Below are positions 1-12,235 of a stretch of DNA of 64,000 bases, one piece after another. Position numbers and translations under genes: made by a program. Below the pieces are notes generated by a model. That model was not told the DNA's origin, did not search any database, and was given only the letters and a program-made list of their open reading frames with translations. Source of the stretch: Omphiscola glabra (taxonomy: Eukaryota; Mollusca; Gastropoda; Lymnaeidae); assembly GCA_964017045.1 (NCBI GenBank), contig OZ024804.1, positions 20,012,537-20,076,536 on the forward strand, in the 5' to 3' direction. The stretch's first letter is position 1, and each line of letters starts with the position of its first letter.

Positions 1-1051
1 GAAAGGCAAAGATTAAGAATTACCTACAAACATTATTTTTCAATTATTGATTTTTAAAAAAAAAGTTTTGCATCATTAAAATCATATACGTCTGGTAATA
101 AAAACCAACAACATGCTAAGTACAGGATGCTGTTCCAATATAACATGCCAAATATATGCATTTGTAATAAAATTCTCATCCTAAAGCAGATTCTACATGA
201 CGCAGTTCAAGAATAAATAGTGTACATTGTGCTTCTAAAATTAAAGAAGTTTAAGTCTTGACATAATTGATATATTTATAACAGTATACTTCTAGAAATT
301 TACTGATATTAAATTTGATTCCACATTCCCCGCTATTTTTCCGCCACACAAAATTGACAAAGAAACTTTGTTGTTTTTGAAATATATATATTTTTTTTTA
401 ATTTACTGATTTTGTACACATTTATACCATACATCATTTTAACCTTATAAATAATATGTGTATGTATATTATTATGAACATTGCATAAGGTACTTTTTTA
501 ATAGCATTATAATGTAAAAAGTTTGTGAACAATCATTTTGAATCTACGATGATCTATTACTGACTGATAGTTTTTTTATAATAATTTCCTATAATGCATC
601 TGGCATACGACAGTGTACACATGAATATAGCTTAAATTACGTTGTTGTATTTTTTTGTTAAATGAAAGTAGCGAGTAGTTTTTTCAATGTTCAAATATTG
701 TTCCTTGCATTTTCAGATCTCATGAGTTCTTAAATCATGTAAAAAATAATAATAATTTTAAATACCAATTGGTAAAACTATCATGTAAAACAAGGATATC
801 ACTATTACCCAATACATAAAAGACTTATCTAGTAGCAACCTATTGGATAAGAGACATAGCATTTGTGTTATTTAAAAATAAGACAGTCATTTGCTTCATT
901 GGCAAATACATGACTAAAAATGTTAAATACATTATCCGATCAAATATAAAGGCAATTAAGCTGTATATTAATTTCAATTTCTATTAAAAGTTAACGAACC
1001 TTTTTTTAAATAATTAATTTGTATTAATTGTTTTTAAAATTTAATTTGTTT
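1..1051. other. AT-rich stretch, no gene seen
   Basis: I see no coding, RNA or repeat feature here. It lies downstream of receptor R1 on the minus strand, so its right edge may hold that gene's former 3' UTR. The longest open frames are short and have no family character. Confidence 0.5.
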
Positions 1052-2384
1052 TTAATAAGTGTATCTCGAGCATTTGTGAACCTGGGCGTACACCACATCC
1101 ACTCCATCATCGATGCCGCCCCTGTTTTTATGACGTATTCTTGCCATATAATCATCATAGCTCGAGTTTTATCCAAGAGAAGTATGTACATCCTTGTCGC
1201 TGTTTCTTATTGGCAATACATCATAAGTGTCCGAAAATGTTCTGATGTTTTCACAAAGTGAAGAATAGGTGCCGTCATATTCATTGCTCTTAGCTGCCTG
1301 GGTATTAGATACATCAACACAATTGTTCGCACGTATGTTACTTTCCTGTATACACGAATAGTCCGCATATATCCCGCCAAACACTTGGTTGGAGAAAACA
1401 CCTGGTGGATACCGGCTTTTGTTTTCATGTTCGTTATATACATAATCATTTGTTACAGAAATGTTAGCAACATCGATGTCAATACCAGAGTCAGCAATGT
1501 TTTCAGCGTTGACAGTATTAATGTCTAATATTTGAGTACACTCTTTTATTTCACTAAGCTCATCTACGTCTTCTATTGCTTTGGTTAAAACTTTAATATC
1601 AGTTTTTTGGTCACGGTCATCAGAATGCTGATGCTGTATTTGGCTGCGTAAAATGGTTTCGTTGGCAAAATCCTGATTGTTTTTCGCGTGAACGGTCTTT
1701 CTTATGTGGGCTCGTTGTCTTTTCTTTCTTGTACACACTACAAGGACTACACAAACGCTGGTGATGATCGTGATGAGACCTAGACTGTCACCAATACTAG
1801 CACCTGGTATCAGTGGTAAGGAATCATCGTGTAAAGTATCTTCAACACTGCTTAAAGACGAAGATAAAGTATCCGTTGAGGTAAATGTTGATCTTGAGAT
1901 AACTGTTGAAACTGTTAACTCCTTTGGCGAAACTAATGATGCTGATGTTATTGTTAATCCGTTTGAATAGGTTGGCGGATATGTTGATTCAGATTTCGAG
2001 GTTGATGTTGGGTAAACTATTGACTTTTGACACGCAGCTTTATTGTTGTGTAGAGATTGTGTTTGATGTATAAAGAGAATATCTTGCATTGGTGTATGCG
2101 GACACATTGAAATACATTTTTCTGAGCATGTTAATGAAAGGTCTGCATCAAGATAAATCCAAGCTATCTTATTGATGTCACAGCTTTGCATAATTTGTGT
2201 TTTTCGTAGGCAGCCAAATTCTGTATTTGTAGCAGTGCAAGTAAATTCATTTAGAAGAAAGAAAGGATCCACACCGCTTGTCTCCAAGTAAGTTTTACTG
2301 TCGTTGCTGACCACAGATCCAGTCATATCGTTGAATGTTAGTGAATATGAATATGTGTGGTTGTCACACATCACCGAAGAAAGC
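1052..2384 (-). pseudogene. Receptor R1, large exon: ectodomain, membrane span and ITAM-like tail; probably decayed
   Basis: This is the large exon of a type I membrane receptor and the closest relative of R4 (34942-36214). The acceptor is CAG at 2387-2385. The first in-frame stop is TAA at 1169-1171, giving about 404 residues. Beyond that stop the same frame stays recognisable as the R4 tail, including VYAQV, down to TAA at 1052-1054. The end of the protein was therefore probably cut off by a nonsense change. The ectodomain has the family cysteines (FTC, FGC, QSC, LTCSEKC, SMC) and a W. A Ser/Thr-rich stalk follows, then one hydrophobic span (LGLITIITSVCVVLVV) and basic KKRQR. The tail holds YSSL and YDVL ten residues apart, an ITAM-like spacing. 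The upstream signal exon is degraded (see 2620-2745). A functional gene using another first exon cannot be excluded. Function beyond 'likely cell-surface signalling receptor' is not known. Confidence 0.7.
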
Positions 2385-2619
2385 CTGAATAAACAAGTTT
2401 ATTTAAAATGCAAGGATTATTAGTCTTTTATTATTCGATTTTCACCTAATGACAAAACATATAAAATTATATTTTATTTTGTCTCTATACATCTATATAT
2501 ATATATATTTAATAATTATTTTTCGACATTTGTTGGAGCTATATATAAATGGCAATGGTTAAGCAATCATTTTTCATCAATGTGTTACAATGTATACTCT
2601 TAGTTAAATCAAAACTTAC

Positions 2620-2745
2620 TATAAACACTTATCTTTAGTAAATTTGATAAATCGATTTTAATTAGTGTCAGTCGTTGTAAATGGCAAACGATATAACAAA
2701 TTCAACTTTGTGCAACATGTTTTCTCATTAAATGCATGTAGAGTA
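2620..2745 (-). pseudogene. Degraded signal-peptide exon of receptor R1
   Basis: The minus strand here aligns by eye with the first exon of R4 (36447-36607). Shared blocks include GAATTYGTT and TCGATTTATC, followed by a GTAAGT donor at 2619-2614. No frame runs from an ATG to the donor. The aligned frame contains small indels and stops. At the splice junction R4 makes a Trp codon, TG joined to G, whereas R1 would make TA joined to G, a stop. The signal peptide therefore looks lost. Confidence 0.6.
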
Positions 2746-3428
2746 CAAAGATTAAATAAAACAAATTGGATATACATCGCTAAATGTCACTGCCTAACAA
2801 AAATACATATTACATCATACAATTTAATTGTATTATTATCGAAAAATTAACTTTTATTACAATTCAAAATATTTTTACTTGTGTTTTTTTTTTTTTTGCA
2901 GTGCAGTTTTGAAGCAGATAAAAAGGAAGAATTTCTTTTAAATTTAAAAAAAAAAATCATTTTTAATTTATTATGTATTTAAACATATTATCGCGAAGAA
3001 GGTTTTATGGACGAAAAAATGTAGACTTTGTTTATCGATAACAGCAACATAATCGTTTTTAAAGTATATTTTATAATGCGTTTCGTTTAATTGAGTTCAC
3101 ATACTCTTAAACGCAGCACTTCGTCTCATTAGTTATTAGAGAAATGCTGGAGAAGTGAATGAAATATAAAAATACTGTTGTCGATGAAGACATAATGTAT
3201 TCCATAATTTAACTCAAGTCGCACAGCGTCTAGTTAATAAATACATTTAATAAACTTGTCTAATGTTATTATTTGATGATAAACCTGTAACGATATTGAA
3301 TAACGAATGTGTGTGGGATAAATAATACAAGATGTCATGAAGTAAACATGTCTTCATTCTAAGATAACTACATACATGTAATCACGACACGTTCACAATA
3401 AGGTCAATTATGTATGATATGTCTCCTG
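2746..3428. other. No feature seen
   Basis: AT-rich sequence upstream of R1, where its promoter would lie. I see no conserved 5' exon here like those of R2, R3, R6 and R7, and no coding potential. Confidence 0.4.
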
Positions 3429-3534
3429 GTCATCATCGTCATCATCATCATCATCGTCATCATCATCATCATCGTCATCATCATCGTCATCATCATCATC
3501 ATCATCGTCATCATCATCATCATCATCGTCATCA
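3429..3534. repeat. Trinucleotide microsatellite, CAT with CGT interruptions
   Basis: About 35 trinucleotide units, mostly cat/atc, with regularly interspersed cgt. It directly abuts the 3' end of the LINE fragment at 3535-3795. On the minus strand it reads as an (ATG)n tail, so it is most simply the repetitive 3' tail of that element, later expanded. Confidence 0.9.
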
Positions 3535-3795
3535 TGTCCCGTAGTCCTTCGACCGTTGGGGCGGCACAGATGACATAAAAACTATTCTTCTCCATTCCTC
3601 TCTATCTCCTGTCCTACACATAGCATCGCCTAGTTGTAATCCCGTCCATTCTTTGATGTTATCTTCCAATCTTTTTCTCTGTCTTCCTCTTCGTCTGCCT
3701 CCTCTAGTTGTGCCCTGCAAGATTTCTTTTGCGAGCCCTTGTTTTCTGGTCACGTGGCCATACCATTCAAGTTTGCGCTTTTTTTTTACAGACAC
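3535..3795 (-). mobile_element. 3' end of an RTE-like LINE reverse transcriptase
   Basis: A minus-strand open frame of 87 residues reads like the extreme C-terminus of non-LTR retrotransposon polymerases. It has WYGHVTRKQGLAKEILQG, then a GGRRRGRQRKR patch, NIKEWTGL and DREEWRR near the end. This order (W-x-GHV, basic patch, D-N-I-K-EW, W-R-R) is typical of RTE and related LINEs. No polymerase core lies upstream, so the copy is 5'-truncated. The frame ends in the adjacent trinucleotide tail. It is a dead fragment, not a host gene. Confidence 0.75.
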
Positions 3796-3837
3796 CAGGA
3801 GGTCATCGTACTGCCCATATGTTTTGTTTTAATTATC

Positions 3838-4110
3838 CCGGTGTCACACGAGTCAGCTGTTCAGAGGCGGTGGTAGTCAACTTACAAGCTCCGTGTTTAA
3901 TCGACAAACATCATTAAAATTATCTGGGCGTGTGTCTCGCGTGCATTGAGCCGTAACGCAACTGAACAACACTAAATGTGCTTGAATCTACCAGAGCTAA
4001 CATATTGAAAAGATCCCACCAACAACTTACACCTTTAATCCTTTTCCACAGTCTACACAACATGACAACATAACCCGCTGTGTTAAAGTGTGTACCCGTT
4101 GGCTCAAAGG
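3838..4110. repeat. Block-duplication flank, homologous to 41590-41880
   Basis: The segment downstream of R2 shares long patches with the segment downstream of R6: gtgtctcgcgtgcattg against gtctcgtgtgcattgg, gcaactga, ctaaatgtg, gaaaagatccc and acttaca. Order and orientation are the same. Because it is non-coding, this shows that whole gene-plus-flank blocks were duplicated, not only exons. Confidence 0.7.
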
Positions 4111-4361
4111 GTGCATGACGTATTCCTGGCTGTTTTATAATTTCACCAATACAGAGTCATTGAATATCTACAACACGTTCATTTGATTTCATGAATTAAC
4201 GCGTAAAATTACTCAAAAATTGTATCAGTTTGAAATAAAGATTTTTAGGATCTCATTTCTTGAGATCAATAAATCATGGTACATATACTAAGATATTATC
4301 CTAGCATAATATTTCAAAAGTCTGGTTTAAATTGTTTGTTTGTTTTTTAATCAAGAAAATA

Positions 4362-5640
4362 CTATACGTATGAAATAGCAACATCTGGCTTTTTTGTTTT
4401 CATTACTTGAGCATATACGTCATTGGGTTCATCTCCTACAATGACATCATCTGGTCCAGGTGAAATCTTCATGTCATCTGGCATGTCGTGTCTAGTGTTT
4501 GTTTCATCATGCACATTCACAAGCTCAGAATCAGTTACCCTTAAATTAAAATCACTGTCCAATGTTTCGTTATAAGGGTTCTCAAACTCTTTAACACTAT
4601 CTCCTAGCCTTGCGTAGATATTACTTCTGGTTTTATTTGTGCTAACCACACGTTCATATCCACTGTCAATCTCATGTGAGTGCCAATGGCTTGTTGTTAG
4701 TGTATTGTCCTTCTGCTTGTTATCTAATTTTTGGACGCTGACCTCTAAATAGCCATTGTCTGTATCCGTTGCATTGAACGAATCAGTTGAGTTATGTTTA
4801 TTGTTTAAGTCAGAGTCTACCGGGGCCAATTGGTCTGACTTTAAATTAATTGCTTTATTTGTAGACACATTTTTATGATTAGTTTGGGTAGTGTCGTTGC
4901 CAGCTGCTTTGAAATCATCCATGACATCAAAGTCAATGCCATAAAGTTTAGACAGTTCTCTGCTGTCGCGGACAGAATTATCCCGTATCTTATAAAAATT
5001 ATAATCGGGGATATCATGCACCACATTTGTATCTCCAACGCTAGGATCCGTTTCTGTTGTACTGGGGAAATTATTGCTCTTCTTTTTAGTCCTCTTTTTC
5101 ACACAAACAACGATCACAATGGTAGTGAAGATTATTAGAAGACCACCACCGGCACAGAGGCCGGCGATTAACGGGATGAAGTCTTTGACAGTATTTTTAC
5201 TTTCATAGTTTACATAGATGGTGGAGTTATCCGAAGTCTGTGTTTCGAATATTGTGGATACATCTGTTGATAGTGCTGTATTCGTAGTATCTGTTGGTCT
5301 CGGGCAAGCAGATTCAGGAACAGTTGTAATATTTTGTTGATACAAAACACTAATATTTTCACTGATGTTAGTTAAACATAGTCCGGCACATTTTGTTTTA
5401 AAAGTGCTGTCTGAATTGTGAAAGACAAACCATGATTTATTATTCTCACATGAACTGAGTTTTCCCATCCGTTTGCATTTAAATATTGTTGAGTTAAGTT
5501 CACCACACTCAAAATAATTCCCATTATCAGTGATGTTGAGAGATGAGCAAGTTGTGCTGGTTACGTTTTCAGTGCTCCCTCCAAATAGGTAACCAAACTG
5601 GCAGGCTGGTAGCTCCGTTTCCACTAATTTCGAGAAAAAG
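4362..5640 (-). CDS. Receptor R2, exon 2: cysteine-rich ectodomain, membrane span and tyrosine-motif tail
   Basis: With exon 1 (5972-6096) it encodes a type I membrane protein of about 467 residues. The acceptor is CACAG ending at 5641. The split codon GG joined to C gives Gly and keeps the frame. Eight ectodomain cysteines lie near residues 55, 73, 87, 97, 106, 126, 130 and 154, with core C-x8-C-x5-W and many N-x-S/T sites. A Ser/Thr-rich stalk is followed by a membrane span at about 197-221 (LIAGLCAGGGLLIIFTTIV) and KKRTKKK. The tail carries DNGYLEV, an ITIM-like DSGYERV, NIYARL ten residues before NPYNET, NDVYAQV, and C-terminal ISYV. The tail matches R6, while the ectodomain is closest to R3. 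All frames look intact. Probably a cell-surface recognition receptor acting through SH2 proteins; the ligand is unknown. Confidence 0.85.
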
Positions 5641-5971
5641 CTGTGAAAATAAAAAAATAAAAAACTAGAGTTAGTTTTTGTAAAAATAGATTAAAAACAT
5701 CGCAACACATTTAATATTGTATTATTACTTGTATCACTGTACGTATAATCAATGTTTCATCGCTCTATCTATTTCCGAATTAGTTACCTTACAGATTTGC
5801 GATAACATTAGAATTCGGTAAAAAAAAATATATATAGTTATTTCTTTTTTAGCTCTTCTTAATAAATAATTTGAATTTTATGTGCATGAATATTTAGCTA
5901 TATGTGTTTTTATTTGTTTGAGTGATTTATATTGGTATTAAGTGAAGCACATGGTGTGTAAACAAGCTTAC

Positions 5972-6096
5972 CCTTTATAGCCATCAGCTGTTAAATTGAT
6001 AACGCCTGTAAAGTTATCACTTTTTACTACTATATCCACATATCCACCATTTACAATTAGTATTTGAAGAAGTAAAGTGCAAAAAAAACACATCAT
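5972..6096 (-). CDS. Receptor R2, exon 1: signal peptide and start of ectodomain
   Basis: The exon encodes 41 residues plus two bases, starting MMCFFCTLLLQILIVNGG, a clear signal peptide, then YVDIVVKSDNFTG and a second N-x-T site. The donor is GGGTAAG, with GT at 5971-5970. An acceptor at CCCAG (6130-6129) shows that a non-coding exon lies upstream. A short out-of-frame ATG precedes the start. The second ATG at 6093 could also serve. R3, R6 and R7 have the same exon with the same phase. Confidence 0.8.
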
Positions 6097-6744
6097 AATT
6101 GAAGATTTGTAGTTGTCATCGTCCGTGTCTGGGATTGGTAAAATGTACGAATTATTAGTATGTATTTATACACTATTTAACATACTATTAGCTTTACTTC
6201 TCATAGTAAATAATATGACTATTATTTATTTTTATTAAATTTTAGCTTACAACTACCCAATAAAAAGATAGTTATTTGTTAAATAATATACTTTACTAAA
6301 TATAACATTATTTATGGGAAAAAATTTAAATTATTTATGTATAAAACAAAAGCAATCGAATTTTTCATGTAACCATTAATGAGAGTTTCAGTAAACCCAT
6401 TAAATTATTAAATTGGAATCAACGCTATTTATTTAAATAGAAATATTTAATAAAAAACATGAAATATTGGGCCCACCTACTTATAAGTGTTTGAATTGAA
6501 ATAACTACATCATAATAATGAAAACTAAAACTAACTTCTAAGAATATGAAATAGCTGTCACGCCATGCAATTATTATTTTAATATTTAATTTTCTTGTAG
6601 CACTGGTTTAAAAGTAACCTCGTCCAATTATAATCTCAAATTATAAATAGGCAGCTAAAAATCTCTTTTTTAAAATGTCAGATGCCTCTTAAAATGTCAG
6701 ATGTTGGAAATTTTGTTTACTATTTATTTTAAAAAATAACCTAC

Positions 6745-6790
6745 CCGACTCTGACATACATATCCTAACAGGAAGTAAGTTGCGCACCAC
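6745..6790 (-). promoter_or_regulatory. Conserved 5' non-coding exon of R2 with ACTTCCTG motif
   Basis: On the minus strand, AACTTACTTCCTGTTAGG is followed about 25 bases on by a CGG/GTAGG donor (GT at 6744-6743). R3, R6 and R7 have equivalents at the same relative place. The complement CAGGAAGT is the ETS-family core, which would suit a hemocyte-type promoter. The same string also resembles a pyrimidine tract plus AG acceptor, so it could instead mark an internal UTR exon. Confidence 0.5.
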
Positions 6791-6799
6791 AAGCCGTTA

Positions 6800-9280
6800 A
6801 TATGGCCAAAATCTACACTAAAACCAGTCCGGGTGGTCACGTTGAATCGAAGGTTAAGACACATCAGAAAGTAACAGACGAAATAGTTAAGAGCTTTAAA
6901 TCTACCTCGTTAAAAACATTTTAAATATTTTCAGAACTAACGGCGAGTCAGCATTGTATAGAAATGAATATGACTGACGTGATATATATATAAATATATT
7001 TTGTAAGGTCTGTGCACTTTAGACACAGCTGATTTACCACATTTAACTTGACCCTGACAGCTCTTGATTGGCATCAGAGTGTTCTTTCTTTTGGCTAGGA
7101 ATCGGAAATTATGAATTTCGAATAGGAAATTACATCATGGTATACAAAATGTCTGCAAAAATGCATAACATTTTTAAAGCACAAAATGTATCCACATCTT
7201 CAAATGTTAAATAAAGCCCTTTTAACGGAGGAGAATAACAAGCCGAATACTGTTTTTTAAATCTTTTTTGTCAGGTATTGTGAACACAGCAATTAACGTT
7301 TGTAAAAATACCATATGCCTAAGGTTAAAATTTACTAAGCCTATTCGCACATCATTGTTCGCGAAACATATAAGGATGTAAATGAATCGAAATTGCCCAT
7401 TCCGTTATTTTTAGTCCGATGAGCTAAAGGGGGAATTGTATATTTTAATTTTAGTGCATTCATTAACTATCTTTATTTAAATGACACGTAAACGAACCTG
7501 CAATGTATTGTATATAGAATTGCTTCTTGAATTTTTTTAACATTACTTTTTTTAACACTAATTTTTTTTTTTTTTTACACATTTTAAACTATTTTTTTAG
7601 AACTTAAGATATTCATTTTTGTTGTTTGTTATTTTTTTGTTGTTTTGGTTTTTGATCTTTTAATTGATGTACATGTTTGTCCACATCTTCAATGAATGCA
7701 GGCATTTTGTTCAGTTCGTCTACACAAAATAAATAAGCTTTATAATTTTAATTCACTCTTTAAATATTATTGTTTATTTGTTCTAGAACATTCGTGAGTA
7801 TTTTTTATGTTCACACTCTTCATTTGTAGACCAAGAAGTTAACAAGAAAACACTTCACACCATAAAATTTCGAAAACAACATTGAACCTGGCGTAGAATG
7901 CAACACGTGGGAAATATAAATGCTAGACTGATTGATTTCCTAATACATATATTTTTGTTTGATGTATAGACCCACTATATCAAAATGTTAAATTAACTGA
8001 CTTAAAGACATATAGACATTAATGTTCCGATTATTATCGCAACGTATACAAAAATAAAATAACGACACTTCCTAAAGAGTAAAGTTTATTGGACGATTGC
8101 ACGCAACTCAAACTAGACTTCATTAAGTTTTTACTTAACGATAAATTGTGTAATTCCAGCTTTGTACATTACGCCTAATGATTTCAGTAGCATTAAGTAT
8201 AACATAAATTATAAACTTTTCAAATGTCTTGGCTTTCTATTCAAGGCTTGGGCAATTCTGTAGAATTCATGGCTGGACTTAGGCAACGACATGTGACTTG
8301 TATAATCAAGATCAAATAGAAGGGGGTAACTACATTTTATGTAAAATGATAGCTTATGTTTTCTAGTTTGTATTTATGTGTGATGACTTTTTACTGTGTA
8401 CTACACGTGTATTTAACAAATACCTTGATGGTTTAACATAATCATACAGCTGATCTCAGTGAGACTTGTTGGTCCATCCGAATGTCTTCAAGTGCCGCCA
8501 ATAAAGACTTATTATACGCGCATACTTTTGGCTTCATTTCAATTTTTAAAACAATTTACTGTTTATTACAAATGTATTGCTTGACAGCAGTAATTTTTGT
8601 TAAGCAGATGAGCAGAGCAACCAGCGGGGAACATGACGGACATAAAGTCCTTCTCTCTTGTTCAGAGAAGCCGTCGAGTGTTATCGGGTAGAATTAATAA
8701 AAACGTTAACAAATAGTAAAAGGTAAATCAAAAGTAGCTTTATTTATTGCTATTTGGTCATTGTAAAAAATGTCCATACTCCCACCAACAGGACTAAGTT
8801 AGCTGAAATAGTTACGTGAGCATCGCGAACTATAGCGCTGTTTTTTAATGATACTAATTTCGACAGTAAAGTCTTTGGGTCAGAGTAATATATATGGGAG
8901 CTGGGGTACTAAAGGTGTCATAATTGAATCACTGCGATGGGCAGTGAGAAAAATGTATGGCACCATGTGGTTTTTAAACAGGTAGACTAGCCAAGTATGA
9001 AAGAGTGTGTGTCCTTCCTGCATTGTTATGACGCTTGGGACAAGTGCCTCGTGTTCAGAGATCTTACTATTAATCCTTCCATGAGTAGAAATCAGGTTAC
9101 AAACTGTGTTTGTAGTTGTTTTTTTGCCATACAGTTAGTGAGGAATTTTTTTTTTAAAGTAGGAACGATTCTTGAAAGTGGCAAAATAAATTTTGGATGA
9201 TTCATTTGTTAGGTACCGTTATAATGTGAATAGCATTTAATGTCTTTTTTGACTATATGGATCGTTACAAATAGTACATA
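6800..9280. other. Gene-free stretch
   Basis: AT-rich, with T-runs around 7560-7640. A 69-codon frame at 8482-8691 and a 67-codon frame at 8997-9200 on the plus strand show no motifs, signal peptide or homology to neighbours. I call neither a gene. Confidence 0.4.
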
Positions 9281-9960
9281 AAAAATGAATTAAATACAGT
9301 AACAAAGAACGATACGCAAAATAGTGCAAATTACAAATAATTATTTATTAAGTTAACTTTACAATACAAAATCAAATAGAATAAAATAAATAACAGTACA
9401 TCAATGAATTGGTACCGTACAATGTTGGTATGGGGCAAACACATATAAGTAAATAGATTATATCCAGTTACAATCAGGGCAGTATGGTAGCCTCGCTCCC
9501 GACTCGTATCATAATCACAAACCCTGTGTCTCTTTGTCTCGCTGTCTATATCTAGCTCTCTCGTCGATCTGCTTATTTAAAGTCTTTCATTGAGCCTTTC
9601 AGAAAGGGTTTACACTTTGTGTCTGTCCTTCGGCCTGTCTCGTAGGCTCTAAAGAAGTCGAGTATAGACAGTTAGCCTTAGTCAAGGCCGAGGGAGACAT
9701 TTTATAACTAAGCCGCACCGCGTCATGTAGCCAAATGTAAGGTCAGCCAAAGTTCACGATGTAAAACATGACGTCGACATAAGCTTTGTGTCTTCCGATG
9801 AACACCCACACCTATGGGAAATGTAACAAAATGTTGACCATGTTTTTGGAAGTACTGCATTGGTTAAGCAGGATTCTACGTAATGACTCATATCAGGTCC
9901 AGCAAACGAAACACTTTAACTGGTAAACATTTAAAAAATATAATAACAACAGGCGCTACT
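9281..9960. other. GC-richer island, possible old mobile element
   Basis: From about 9480 to 9800 the base composition is visibly richer in G and C than its surroundings, with many ctctctgtctc-type runs. It has no long open frame. Read on the minus strand it has TATA-like and promoter-like character (GTTATAAAATG), as a solo LTR might. I could not find matching ends or a target duplication. Confidence 0.25.
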
Positions 9961-10267
9961 GATAAATTGATTAAATTTTAAGTATAATTCAAAGCAATAT
10001 ATCTTATTAAATAGAACGATCGTTTTTATTCACTTAATGTATATTCTTGATGACACGATAACAGTCATCTCTATAGGCATAAAGTAAAAAGTATTAACAA
10101 TTTGAATAATTTTCTAAAAAGTAAAAAAAAAAACAAAAAAAAAACCAAATATTTCTTTTGTGATGTCATTTGCTGATTATATTTATTAATGTTTGGATTA
10201 TGTAGTTAAAAAGGTTGGAGAACACTGCTTTACATAAGTTTAGTTAGGCATTGTATAGCATGCCCCG

Positions 10268-10325
10268 ACAATATATATATATATATATACACATATATTA
10301 TATAGATATATATATATGTATATAG
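10268..10325. repeat. (TA)n simple repeat
   Basis: An interrupted run of ta/at dinucleotides. Similar short TA runs occur near 25578-25640, 26657-26680, 52360-52450 and 58988-59008. Confidence 0.85.
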
Positions 10326-10738
10326 CATTATCTAGTTCAAATTTTTATTGAAATCTATAGGCTGACTCTGTCTGTAACATAAACTGATAATAAAGTTAAA
10401 GTACCGGTATGTGACAGAGTGACAATAGGATGAATGAAACAACCCCTAAAAACATAGCGTTTCGAATAAATCCTTTATAACACATGATTTACAGCAATGG
10501 ACAGGGGTGTGGGGCTAAACATTGGACAAAACATCCATATATTATCGAAAATGTAGTGCCATTGAAACATTAAGATACTACATCGTTTTAAAAAAAATAT
10601 TTCCTGTTATTTTGGAAATAAAGGTATTTAATGTTTGAGTTACTGATTAATATAGATCTCTACATAGCTGCCCCCATGACGAGATGGATTAGATTGCTCC
10701 AGAGATTCGTTACCTTTTACATCTAAAACCTCAACAAT

Positions 10739-11899
10739 CTAATGTGCGCTATCAGCTACTGGTCCAAGGTGGTTTGTGGAAAAATCACCCGTTTCAAGGT
10801 CACCATGATCTTCACTTCCCTTTTCAACATCTGGACATGTTGGCTTTAAGTAATCACATTCCTTTGAATCAGCGTCATGTTTCTTGATGGTCAGGTGGTC
10901 GTATATGTGCCCTGCTGTATTTAAAGATAATCCTTCACGTGATAAATCCCTGACGGTCTTATTAACGTAGTTGGCAGTGTTGTCATTTGTAGCTTTCAAC
11001 GCTTCATTGTCCCTTTGTTTAACTTTTGATTTCTTTTGTAATCCATTATTTTTATTATCCTTGTTAAACACTTTTCTCTTTTCCTTCGTACCTAGATCTG
11101 TATTTCTTCTCGTAGGCGTTGCATTACACGACGATTCCAAAGCTGACTCAATGTTTTCGGCATTAGTTGTTGAAATGGTTTCAATCGTGGATTTGTCATG
11201 CTGCATTGAGCTAGGGTAATCATCAAGATCATCATGAACTCCTGGCTGATTAACTGTATTTGGTACAGTTATATTGGGCTTGGAATGAGCAACTCTTTTC
11301 CTTACACAAACAACAATTATACATATGATTATAAGGGCAAGGAGACCGTTGCTTACACTCAGACCAACAATTGTTGGTGTCTGAGATGATGAGATATTAC
11401 TCGCCTGTACGGAAGGTGACGTTGTATTGTATTCTGATGCGTCGTTGGTTGTGATAGTAATCTCAGAATTGCCAGTCGTAGATGCAAGGGTTTCATTTCT
11501 TGTAGTTACACTTGTAAGTATTATTGCAGTTGATAGTCTTGTAGTATCTGTTGGTCTCGGGCAAGCAGATTCAGAAACAGTCGTAATATTTTGTTGATAC
11601 AAAATACTAATAGTTTCACTGATATTAGTTAAGCATATTCCGGCACATTTGGCATTAAGAGTGCTGACTGAATTGTAAAAGACAAACCATGATTTATTAT
11701 TCTCACATGAACTAAGCTTTCCCATCAGTTTGCATTCAAATATTGTTGAGTTAAATTCACCACACTCAAAATAATTCCCATTATCAGTGATGTTAAGAGA
11801 TGAGCAAGTTGTGATGGTCGTTTTTACAGTGGCCGCTCCAAATACGTAGCCAAACTGGCAAACTGGTAGCTCAGTTTCAATCAATTTTGAAAAAAAAAT
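10739..11899 (-). pseudogene. Receptor R3, exon 2: intact-looking domains but frameshifted junction and early stop
   Basis: The ectodomain is about 90% identical in DNA to R2: eight cysteines, NITDNGNYFECG, NNKSWFVF and NITTV. The stalk, membrane span (TIVGLSVSNGLLALIIICI) and tail match R7 instead. Tail motifs are NYVNKT, HIYDHLTI and CDYLKPT. Two defects are visible. First, the exon opens with a run of nine T (plus strand A 11890-11898), so joining exon 1 through the CACAG acceptor gives a stop within seven codons; the frame used by the ectodomain needs two fewer T, or one more. Second, TAG at 10739-10741 ends the tail, although the next 33 or so codons still match the R7 tail (NPSR, then YVEI) to TAA at 10640. 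It is either a decaying gene or one with a homopolymer sequencing error plus a truncated tail. Confidence 0.65.
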
Positions 11900-12235
11900 C
11901 TGTGGAAATAAATAATATATGCTTTTGTTTAATTAACCTGTAAGCATCGCACTATTCTTTTATTGCATTATTACTTGTATGAGCGAACGTATTCTCAAGA
12001 TTTGATCTCTATATCTATCAACAGACTCAAATATTACAGATACATATTGTTATATGGGATAACATTTGAATTTGGTTTAAAAATGTACTTGTTTGTTTGT
12101 TGTTTTTTTAAAATATTAAATCACACACATTTCATCTACCTAGATATCTTGTATTGTTTGTTTTTGTTTGTTAAAGTGAGTAAATTTATTTTGATATCAA
12201 TCAAATTATTTGTATTGATAACAAGACAAGCTTAC

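Noticed and set aside
3404..3595. Methionine-rich minus-strand frame
   Set aside because: It is the trinucleotide microsatellite read as codons.
4362..5640. Reading the receptor ectodomains as immunoglobulin domains
   Set aside because: The cysteine spacing (short gaps, eight Cys) and lack of the usual C..W..DxxxYxC pattern do not fit Ig folds.
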